Below, piece after piece: positions 1 through 5,103 of a DNA stretch of 5,103 nt. How positions within the stretch are numbered: the first letter of the stretch is position 1; each line of letters opens with the position of its first letter. A program made the translations under genes and the position numbers. This DNA is from Actinomycetota bacterium (GTDB taxonomy: Bacteria > Zhuqueibacterota > Zhuqueibacteria > Residuimicrobiales > Krinioviventaceae), in NCBI GenBank assembly GCA_011682565.1, contig JAACEJ010000318.1, forward strand, positions 1 through 5,103. Direction: 5' to 3'. The notes under the pieces were generated by a model that was not told the DNA's origin, searched no databases, and was given only the letters and a program-made list of their open reading frames with translations.

Positions 1-900
1 GCCTAAATATTCGATCTCTTCCTGTAACATTTCCTGCGCCCGTTCCGACAAGTTTTTCATAACTTTATCCATCATTTCAGGTTTCGTTACTTTAAGCGAA
101 ACCGCAAGTTCTTTGTTGTCAACTTCACGTAAAAGTTTTTGAACATCTTGATCATCGAGCCGCAAGATCAGATCAAATACAAACATTCGTTTTTCAATTT
201 CTTCAGCCAATACGGGGTCCTGGGCGCTGATTGCTTTTAACGCTCTCTTTTCGACAACCTGCCCCACATGATTGAGAATATCCGCCGTCTTATCAACTCC
301 ACCTACTTGTGAATGCCGAACTTTTAAATTCATCGTCGAGGAAAGTGCTTCTTCGACATCCGATACTAACCCGGTTTCTATTTTATCCATTTGTGCGATC
401 CGGGCAATGATATCGTTGGACAGGTTCTCATCAAGTTTGGAAATAATCTCTCCGGCAAAGCCGGTATCAATCTGTGACAAAATGAAAGCGACTGTCTGCG
501 GGTGTTCATCCTTCAGCAAACTCATAAACTGATCAATATCGACCTCAGAGATATCATGCAAACCGAGTATTGAAGAACGCTTGCCGACACGTTCTACAAT
601 TTTGCTGGCATAATCCGGCCCAAAAGCCTCCGAGAGCACTTCTTTGGCATAATCCGCACCGCGTTGGGTTATAAAATTCTGCGCCATGATCATTTCACTA
701 AATTCCTTGGTCACCGCTGTAATTTGTTCCGACTTTACCGTGCCGATATTGCTCATCGCCAGTACAAGAAATTCGCGTTCTTTATCTCCGAGTTCACGAA
801 AAATTTGGGCAGAAACTTGTGTCCCAAGACCAAACATCAGTGTCGCAGCTTTTTTCAGTCCGTTGTGTTCTAGTGCGCTTTTTACATCCAGGTTCTGCAA
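1..900 (-). CDS. fliG: Flagellar motor switch protein FliG, partial (C-terminal end outside window)
   Basis: FliG is the rotor protein on the cytoplasmic face of the MS ring; it binds FliF through its N-terminus and turns stator-driven conformational change into torque. The visible 300 codons begin at a TTG and stay open to the left edge. Family landmarks are clear: GLKKAA at residues 14-19, the EHPQ motif at 132-135 (DEHPQTVAFIL), MFVFDLI at 239-245, and the torque helix near 285-300. By motif spacing, E. coli torque residues K264, R281, D288 and D289 correspond to K270, R287, E294 and E295, so charge is kept but both Asp are Glu. FliG proteins are usually about 330-340 residues, so some 30-40 are missing. 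The start is TTG because the frame has a stop at 930-928 and no ATG before codon 22, which lies inside the conserved N-terminal domain. It follows fliF by one base. Confidence 0.96.
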   Translation of the reverse strand, partial: MQNLDVKSALEHNGLKKAATLMFGLGTQVSAQIFRELGDKEREFLVLAMSNIGTVKSEQITAVTKEFSEMIMAQNFITQRGADYAKEVLSEAFGPDYASKIVERVGKRSSILGLHDISEVDIDQFMSLLKDEHPQTVAFILSQIDTGFAGEIISKLDENLSNDIIARIAQMDKIETGLVSDVEEALSSTMNLKVRHSQVGGVDKTADILNHVGQVVEKRALKAISAQDPVLAEEIEKRMFVFDLILRLDDQDVQKLLREVDNKELAVSLKVTKPEMMDKVMKNLSERAQEMLQEEIEYLG

Positions 901-901
901 A

Positions 902-2458
902 TTATTCCTCCGCCATCCAAGATCTGATTAAATTTGCTGTTTTAGCAGGATGAGTAGATATAAAATCAATCACCGTTTCCTGTAATTTGTTCCCTCCTCC
1001 AAATTTGGTTTTTACTACCTGGTACAAATCATCCTCTTCTTCCCCGTTCATCCTTTTCTTCCCTGCTCCGGCTTTCAATGATGGAACATCTTGTCTCTCG
1101 TTAACAGGACTAAAAATAAATGCCTTTGCTTTGTTAAATTTGGATCTAATAACGAACAGGCTGACCAAAACAATGAGTGCAATAACTCCTTTTTCAATTA
1201 AGGGAGCCCATTTTTCTAAAAACTCAAAAGTTTTGGGTTGTACATCGTCAAGCCAGGCCTGCTGTTCAAAAGGCATATTTTGAATATCCAACTGATCCCC
1301 ACGGCTTTCATTCAATCCTACAGCATTTCTTACCAGAGCGGCCAACTTTGCAAGTTCTTCTTTAGAACGAGGCTTATATATCTTTTCCTTTTTTCCATCC
1401 GTTGTTGTCGTATCTCGCAAACGACCGTTCACCAGAACAGCAACAGACAGACGCTTGATGTTCCCGCCCTGGTCAATTTCGTGCTCGATGGATTTTGCAA
1501 GTTGATAGTTCGTGATCGTGTGTTCCGAACCATTCTCTCCACCTGAGGCTGAATCAGATACGGTTTGATTTTCAATTTCCTCGCTCAATACAACGGTCTT
1601 GTCCGGATCATAACTTTCATTGGTTTTTTCAAATTTACGAAAATCAACATCGGACGTAACCCGCACAATGGCATTCCCAGATCCGAGAACACGATCGAGC
1701 ATTGACCGTGCCTTGTCCTCCAAATACGATTCAATACGATTTTTCATGTCGAGTTGCCCTTCATGAAGTCCCGCAAAAGAATCATCAGAGTTATTCTTTG
1801 TCAGCACATTGCCGTGGCTATCTACGATTGTCACATTATCCGTTTTCAGTCCTTCGACACTTCTGGCAACAAGAAGGGTGATCCCTTTGATTTGCTGATT
1901 GGTCAAACTCAAACGGCCTCGCAGAGAAAGAAATATCGAAGCAGTCGGCTCTTTCTGATCTTCTTTGAAAAGACGGTCTTTTGGGAAAACAATGTGCACT
2001 CGCGAACTCCTGACTTCCGACATAGCTTCAATAGTTCGGGCGAGTTCGCCTTCGAGCGCACGACGGTAATTAAGTTTTTGCACAAACTCTGAAACGCCGA
2101 TATCTTTCCTGTCGAATATTTCGTAACCGAGGTTCGTGCTGGCAGGTAAATTTTTCGCTGCCAACTTCATTCGCCACACGTAAACTTTTTTTCTCGGAAC
2201 CATAATGCCCCGGCCGCCTTCAACTATCTTATAGGGCACATTATTGCTGCCTAATTCATCGACAACGTCCTGTGCATCTGCCGGGTCAAGATCAGAAGCA
2301 AGAATAACGTATTCAGGTTGAGTTGCCCATTTAATAATTGCTACCATGCCCACAACAGTAATCAGGAGAACGAGTGCCATTGTCAGACGTTGAGCATAAG
2401 ACAGATTTCTAAACGGTAGCAAAGCACGCTGTTTTACTTTTTCAACTATTTCTGCCAT
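902..2458 (-). CDS. fliF: Flagellar MS-ring protein FliF
   Basis: FliF oligomerises in the cytoplasmic membrane into the MS ring, the first flagellar structure built and the platform for FliG and the export gate. The 518-residue product has the full family layout: a transmembrane helix at about residues 27-45 (ALVLLITVVGMVAII), a YscJ/FliF-type ring-building motif region at about 48-105, a GYEIFD segment at 111-116, a second ring-building domain at about 122-215 (NYRRALEGELARTIEAM), the FliF-specific C-terminal periplasmic region, and a second transmembrane helix at about 420-437 (GVIALIVLVSLFVI). The acidic cytoplasmic tail ends in IRSWMAEE, the FliG-binding region. The frame extends upstream to a TTG at 2485, but no ribosome binding site precedes that codon. 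The ATG at 2458 has AAAGGA just upstream and gives a typical FliF N-terminus, so I prefer it. Length is normal for the family (about 520-570). Confidence 0.97.
   Translation of the reverse strand: MAEIVEKVKQRALLPFRNLSYAQRLTMALVLLITVVGMVAIIKWATQPEYVILASDLDPADAQDVVDELGSNNVPYKIVEGGRGIMVPRKKVYVWRMKLAAKNLPASTNLGYEIFDRKDIGVSEFVQKLNYRRALEGELARTIEAMSEVRSSRVHIVFPKDRLFKEDQKEPTASIFLSLRGRLSLTNQQIKGITLLVARSVEGLKTDNVTIVDSHGNVLTKNNSDDSFAGLHEGQLDMKNRIESYLEDKARSMLDRVLGSGNAIVRVTSDVDFRKFEKTNESYDPDKTVVLSEEIENQTVSDSASGGENGSEHTITNYQLAKSIEHEIDQGGNIKRLSVAVLVNGRLRDTTTTDGKKEKIYKPRSKEELAKLAALVRNAVGLNESRGDQLDIQNMPFEQQAWLDDVQPKTFEFLEKWAPLIEKGVIALIVLVSLFVIRSKFNKAKAFIFSPVNERQDVPSLKAGAGKKRMNGEEEDDLYQVVKTKFGGGNKLQETVIDFISTHPAKTANLIRSWMAEE
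905..910 (-). promoter_or_regulatory. fliG ribosome binding site inside the end of fliF
   Basis: GAGGAA encodes the last two Glu codons of fliF and also serves as a Shine-Dalgarno match four bases before the TTG of fliG. The fliF stop codon lies between it and the start. This arrangement suggests translational coupling of fliF and fliG and is the main support for the TTG start. Confidence 0.7.
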
Positions 2459-2461
2459 AAA

Positions 2462-2467
2462 TCCTTT
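2462..2467 (-). promoter_or_regulatory. fliF ribosome binding site deciding the start
   Basis: AAAGGA lies three bases before the ATG at 2458. The spacing is short, but the alternative TTG at 2485 is preceded only by a T-rich stretch with no Shine-Dalgarno match. It therefore favours the 518-residue FliF over a 527-residue form. Confidence 0.6.
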
Positions 2468-2491
2468 CTCTGTACTAATTATCAAAAAACA

Positions 2492-2800
2492 TTACATTTG
2501 AACCCGCATCATTTCACGGTACGCTTCGATGAGCTTATTTCTCACTTCAAGAACCAATTCCAGACTAACACTTGCTTTTTCAGCCGCAATCATCACCTCA
2601 TGGATGTCCTCTATTTCACCATGGGCAAATTGATCGGCTACCTTTCCGGCATTGAGTTGAAGATCGTTAACCTCACCCAGCATTTTATTTATCTGTTTGC
2701 CAAAACTATTGTTATCACCCTTCTTTTTAATATCTTTGTTATCAACCTTGGGTGAGGCGGGCTGATTTAGAACAGAGTTTATAGAAGTGATAGAGTTCAT
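2492..2800 (-). CDS. fliE: Flagellar hook-basal body protein FliE
   Basis: FliE is a small exported protein joining the MS ring to the proximal rod. The 102-residue product has a variable, Lys- and Asn-rich N-terminal third (about 1-35) and the conserved helical C-terminal half: GEIEDIHEVMIAAEKASVSL at about 61-80, then LELVLEVRNKLIEAYREMMR to the end, the hallmark of the family. Length matches the usual 100-110 residues. The frame can be extended seven codons to a TTG at 2821, but that codon has no clear ribosome binding site. The ATG at 2800 is preferred, although its own site is weak (AGG about ten bases upstream), so the exact start is less certain than the identity. It lies 30 bases after the unknown small gene and 33 bases before fliF. 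Confidence 0.94.
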   Translation of the reverse strand: MNSITSINSVLNQPASPKVDNKDIKKKGDNNSFGKQINKMLGEVNDLQLNAGKVADQFAHGEIEDIHEVMIAAEKASVSLELVLEVRNKLIEAYREMMRVQM

Positions 2801-2830
2801 AGTATAAAGGCCTGTTACCAATTTTTTCGT

Positions 2831-3193
2831 TCAGGACATCAAGTCCAGTTTCTTACCAATAGAAAGATCGTTTAAAGAAAAATCGGCGGATTTGTACGCA
2901 GCCGTTCCCCATTTGGCCCCATTCTCCGGAAATATCTGCTGCAACATCGCTCTTTCCTCCGCTGAAATAACGTCGCTCAGCGCTGAAGGCATGCTGCTGT
3001 TTTTCGCTTTGTGTGAAGTGGTTACTGCCTGTTTTGCACCCGCTTCATGAGTTGCACGAATCTGCGATTTTTGCACCGACTTTTGAACAGCATTCGACTT
3101 TTGCGGCTGTATCCCCTTGCTCTTCCCTCTCCTGTTTTCGACAGAGGGCGTTTCGGTCAGGTATCGAGTGTAAACTTGCGACTCTATTTTCAT
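2831..3193 (-). CDS. Small basic protein of unknown function between flgC and fliE
   Basis: I do not recognise this 120-residue protein. It has an ATG with AAAGGG seven bases upstream, lies 23 bases after flgC and 30 bases before fliE, and so looks like a true member of the operon. Residues 1-70 are rich in Lys, Arg, Ser and Gln with short internal repetition (VQKSVQKSQ at 37-44) and look disordered. No signal peptide, transmembrane segment or Cys is present. From about 71 to the end the sequence looks more ordered: a predicted helix ISAEERAMLQQIFP at 76-89, then an aromatic/glycine segment (KWGTAAYKSADFSLNDL) and a terminal IGKKLDLMS. By position it may be an exported rod-assembly factor, a chaperone or a minor structural protein, but nothing in the sequence proves any of these. 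Confidence 0.8.
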   Translation of the reverse strand: MKIESQVYTRYLTETPSVENRRGKSKGIQPQKSNAVQKSVQKSQIRATHEAGAKQAVTTSHKAKNSSMPSALSDVISAEERAMLQQIFPENGAKWGTAAYKSADFSLNDLSIGKKLDLMS

Positions 3194-3216
3194 TCCTGTT
3201 CCCTTTATAAATTCCG

Positions 3217-3717
3217 TTAGATTTCCAGCGCTTTCTTGAACATATCCTTTGCAGCACCCAATACTGTGGCATTCGCCTCGTAAGCCCTGGCAGCAGACAT
3301 CAGATCAACCATCTCTCCGATGGTATCAATATCCGGGACTTCGACATAACCATCCTCATTCGCATTCGGATTCTCAGGGTTATAAATGAGTTTCGTGCGT
3401 TGTTGAGCGGATTCAACAATTTCAGATCCAACACCTCTCATCTCATCGACGTCGCCAAGAGAGGAACGATAACCCTGGAATTGAGAATCGGAATGGCGCA
3501 GCAGAGCAAGCTTGGCCTGATGGATGAGGCGTCCGAAACTATTTCTTCCATCATAAGAAGTAAATCGTACCTGCTTCCTTTTATAGGGTTTGCCGGTTTT
3601 GCTGTCCACACTTTCTGCATTTGCCAGGTTCTCTGCCCTGACCTCAAGATTCTTTCTTTGTGCAGAGAGTCCTGAACCGCTAATATCAAAAACACCAAAT
3701 ATTCTTCCGATTCCCAT
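3217..3717 (-). CDS. flgC: Flagellar proximal rod protein FlgC
   Basis: FlgC is a proximal rod subunit, exported by the flagellar type III apparatus and placed distal to FliE and FlgB. The 166-residue product carries the flagellar rod motif at the N-terminus (ISGSGLSAQRKNLEVRAENLANAES, about 12-36) and the FlgC C-terminal signature YNPENPNANEDGYVEVPDI (112-130), EMVDLMSAARAYEAN (135-149) and a final KKALEI. FlgC is commonly 130-150 residues. The extra length lies in the middle, about residues 62-96, and includes a basic helix-like stretch (LIHQAKLALLRH) between the two conserved ends. The ATG is preceded by GGAGA about eight bases away. The gene starts 20 bases after flgB, as expected for a co-transcribed pair. 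Confidence 0.96.
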   Translation of the reverse strand: MGIGRIFGVFDISGSGLSAQRKNLEVRAENLANAESVDSKTGKPYKRKQVRFTSYDGRNSFGRLIHQAKLALLRHSDSQFQGYRSSLGDVDEMRGVGSEIVESAQQRTKLIYNPENPNANEDGYVEVPDIDTIGEMVDLMSAARAYEANATVLGAAKDMFKKALEI

Positions 3718-3737
3718 TTTTCAATTCTCCACAGTTA

Positions 3738-4142
3738 TTATCTGCCTTTTACAACCAAATGTAAAGCTCTGAATTTGCCTGCCAGCATTTTAGAGGTTGC
3801 TGAATAATAAAGTTGGTTCTCGGCAGACTTTACCATTTCCATATCAACATCCACATTATTTTCACCGCTGCGCAATTCTGCCGAATTATCCTTTACAATG
3901 GACGGTCTGCCTTCAGGCATGGTCTCACCAATCGGAATGTGCCTGGCATCTGTTCTTTCTCCGACAACAGCCCTTTTGCTTTCCGATTTCAGAATCTGAG
4001 AAAAATCGACATCCTTTGCTTTATATCCCGGTGTTGCGATATTTGCAATGTTTTCGGCAATTGTCCGCTGTCTTTCACCGGAAGCACTGAGCAAACGGGA
4101 AAATCCCGGAATGTTGAGTTTTTCAAAAATAGCATCGAACAT
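3738..4142 (-). CDS. flgB: Flagellar proximal rod protein FlgB
   Basis: FlgB is a proximal rod subunit located next to FliE at the base of the rod. The 134-residue product is of normal family length. The flagellar rod signature covers residues 22-47 (GERQRTIAENIANIATPGYKAKDVDF), and the C-terminus has the expected NNVDVDMEMVKSAENQLYYS (95-114) followed by a helix ending KFRALHLVVKGR. The middle segment (about 52-92) is the usual variable part. The ATG has AAAGGG six bases upstream. It is the first gene of the apparent operon and lies about 33 bases downstream of the predicted sigma-54 start site, so its transcription probably depends on sigma-54 and an enhancer-binding activator. Confidence 0.96.
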   Translation of the reverse strand: MFDAIFEKLNIPGFSRLLSASGERQRTIAENIANIATPGYKAKDVDFSQILKSESKRAVVGERTDARHIPIGETMPEGRPSIVKDNSAELRSGENNVDVDMEMVKSAENQLYYSATSKMLAGKFRALHLVVKGR

Positions 4143-4147
4143 AATAA

Positions 4148-4154
4148 ACCCTTT
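4148..4154 (-). promoter_or_regulatory. flgB ribosome binding site
   Basis: The minus strand has AAAAGGG ending six bases before the flgB ATG, between the predicted sigma-54 start site (near 4175) and the coding region. It supports the chosen flgB start and shows that the short leader predicted from the promoter is complete. Confidence 0.75.
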
Positions 4155-4184
4155 TGGTTAGAACCTATTACTCACATACTAAAA

Positions 4185-4201
4185 AGGCAAGACGTGTGCC
4201 A
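4185..4201 (-). promoter_or_regulatory. Sigma-54 (-24/-12) promoter for the flgB operon
   Basis: On the minus strand the sequence from 4201 reads TGGCACACGTCTTGCCT. It matches the sigma-54 consensus TGGCAC-N5-TTGC at every core position, with GG at 4200-4199, GC at 4188-4187 and ten bases between. The predicted start is near 4175, giving a leader of about 33 bases before the flgB ATG, with AAAGGG placed six bases before the start codon. The gene immediately upstream encodes a sigma-54 activator, which fits. Promoter use is inferred, not shown. Confidence 0.87.
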
Positions 4202-4226
4202 CTTTAGCGGGTCACACGCCTTGCCT
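4185..4226 (-). terminator. Intrinsic terminator after the activator gene
   Basis: Read on the minus strand, bases 4226-4213 and 4198-4185 form a 14-bp stem (AGGCAAGGCGTGTG with CACACGTCTTGCCT) with one G-U pair and a 14-base loop. It is followed at once by five T residues (4185-4181). It lies 80 bases after the activator stop codon. On the plus strand no T run follows, so it should act only in the minus direction. It would separate the activator transcript from flgB, at least partly. The downstream arm overlaps the sigma-54 promoter. Confidence 0.8.
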
Positions 4227-4306
4227 AATATCTCTTGTTTTATTTATGATTATAAACGAGGAATAATGAGACTGTTTTTGCAGATATCTTTAAAAAGGGA
4301 AAAAAG

Positions 4307-5103
4307 TTACACCGTATGGGTACTTTCTTCCCCCACCCGACCACCGTATTCATTGAGTTTGTTGCGGAGGGTTTTAGCTGTAATACCAAGAATGTTAGCT
4401 GTTTTGCTTTTATTGTAACCGTACTTTTCCAGAGTTTTCATGATCAACTTTTTTTCCGCTTCGTAAATTGTCAAATCATCTTCAGTTGCAAACAGGTATT
4501 GAATGAGGTCGCCATGCTCGTCTGAAAATTGCAGGTCATCAGCCTGAATCACATCGTTGCTGGATGTCACAATGACCTTTTCCAGAGTATTTTCCAACTC
4601 GCGAACGTTTCCCGGCCAGTCATAATGGACAAGTCTATCTATTGCTTTGGACGAGAGTTTTTTGTCCAGTCCAAAATCCTGGCAGATTCTTTGAAAAATC
4701 TCATGAACCAGGAACGAAATATCTTTGCTACGTTCTCTTAAAGGCGGAACATTAATTTTGACAACATTTAAACGGAAATAGAGGTCTTTACGAAAGCGCC
4801 CTTCCATGACTTCTTTGCGCAAATCACGATTCGTGGTTGCCATCACCCGTACATCAACGCGGATATTTTGATTACTTCCCAATCTTTCAAAACTTTTGCT
4901 CTGTAAAACCCTCAGCAGTTTTGCCTGCATGGGCAAACTGAGTTCCCCGATTTCATCAAGCAAAAGCGTGCCGCCGTTCGCTTCTTCAAAACGGCCTTTT
5001 CTTCGCAAATGAGCACCGGTAAAGGCACCCTTTTCGTATCCAAAAAGTTCGCTTTCAGCTAAAGTATCTGGCAGAGCGGCGCAGTTAACTTTTACATAAG
5101 GAC
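4307..5103 (-). CDS. Sigma-54-dependent response-regulator-type activator, partial (N-terminal part outside window)
   Basis: This is an enhancer-binding ATPase that remodels sigma-54 RNA polymerase for open-complex formation. The visible 264 codons cover most of the AAA+ domain and the DNA-binding end. Numbered from the first complete codon, they show the sigma-54-contacting loop GAFTGA at 25-30, Walker B TLLLDE at 45-50, sensor I ATTN at 88-91, arginine-finger region GRFRKDLYFRLNV at 101-113, and sensor II WPGNVREL at 162-169. A Fis-type helix-turn-helix lies at about 216-252 (KSKTANILGITAKTLRNKL). Walker A and any receiver or sensor domain are beyond the edge, so class membership (NtrC, FlrC/FleR or FlgR-like) is inferred. 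All visible catalytic motifs are intact. Adjacency to a flagellar operon with a sigma-54 promoter makes it the likely flagellar regulator; I give no symbol because the N-terminal domain is not visible. Confidence 0.95.
   Translation of the reverse strand, partial: PYVKVNCAALPDTLAESELFGYEKGAFTGAHLRRKGRFEEANGGTLLLDEIGELSLPMQAKLLRVLQSKSFERLGSNQNIRVDVRVMATTNRDLRKEVMEGRFRKDLYFRLNVVKINVPPLRERSKDISFLVHEIFQRICQDFGLDKKLSSKAIDRLVHYDWPGNVRELENTLEKVIVTSSNDVIQADDLQFSDEHGDLIQYLFATEDDLTIYEAEKKLIMKTLEKYGYNKSKTANILGITAKTLRNKLNEYGGRVGEESTHTV

Noticed and set aside
1754..2092. A 112-codon plus-strand frame opposite fliF.
   Set aside because: It is fully antisense to a strongly conserved gene, with no recognisable domain in its product.
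2459..2485. A nine-residue N-terminal extension of FliF from a TTG at 2485.
   Set aside because: No ribosome binding site precedes the TTG, while the ATG at 2458 has AAAGGA and gives a typical FliF N-terminus.
2801..2821. A seven-residue N-terminal extension of FliE from a TTG at 2821.
   Set aside because: No clear ribosome binding site precedes it, and the ATG form already has the usual family length. The ATG site is also weak, so this is not fully settled.
4210..4224. A sigma-54-like element on the plus strand, GGTCACACGCCTTGC, pointing back into the activator gene.
   Set aside because: It is the mirror arm of the terminator stem. One of the two essential -24 G residues is replaced by T, and no gene lies downstream on the plus strand. 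It is best explained by the inverted repeat.
4249..4254. TATAAT on the minus strand as a possible sigma-70 -10 box for flgB.
   Set aside because: The hexamer 17 bases upstream (AAACAG) does not resemble TTGACA, and any transcript would run into the terminator stem before reaching flgB.
3813..4418. A 201-codon open frame on the plus strand, the longest one opposite the operon.
   Set aside because: It lies antisense to flgB, spans the terminator and the activator end, and its product is Cys- and Phe-rich with no recognisable motif. It is a shadow frame.

Overview
The window is a dense, single-strand block of early flagellar genes. Everything coding is on the minus strand, so biological order runs from high to low coordinates. 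The order is: the C-terminal two thirds of a sigma-54-dependent activator of the NtrC family (cut by the right edge), then flgB, flgC, an unrecognised small gene, fliE, fliF and the first 300 codons of fliG (cut by the left edge). No RNA genes, insertion sequences, CRISPR arrays or broken genes were seen. Base composition looks moderate to slightly AT-rich and even across genes, with no sign of recent transfer.

The products would build the inner part of the flagellar basal body. FliF forms the MS ring in the cytoplasmic membrane. FliG sits beneath it as the torque-generating rotor protein. FliE joins the ring to the rod, and FlgB and FlgC are proximal rod subunits. Gaps between genes from flgB to fliG are 1 to 33 bases, so this is very probably one transcription unit continuing past the left edge, plausibly into fliH and fliI as in many bacteria. 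The 120-residue protein between flgC and fliE is not part of the familiar flgB-flgC-fliE-fliF-fliG order and is the least explained gene here.

The most striking site is the 164-base gap between the activator and flgB. A 14-bp stem with a 14-base loop, followed by five T residues, looks like an intrinsic terminator for the activator gene. The promoter-proximal arm of the same stem carries a near-consensus sigma-54 promoter (TGGCAC-N5-TTGC, GG-N10-GC spacing) pointing at flgB. Its predicted start site gives a leader of about 33 bases with a good ribosome binding site. The gene just upstream encodes a protein with the GAFTGA loop that contacts sigma-54, so the simplest reading is that this activator, or a relative, switches on the flgB operon from a promoter folded into its own terminator.

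The organism is a motile bacterium that places early basal-body genes under sigma-54. The class cannot be fixed from this window. A Gram-negative lineage outside the best-studied Proteobacteria (for example in or near the FCB/Calditrichota groups) is a guess from gene order, protein divergence and composition only.
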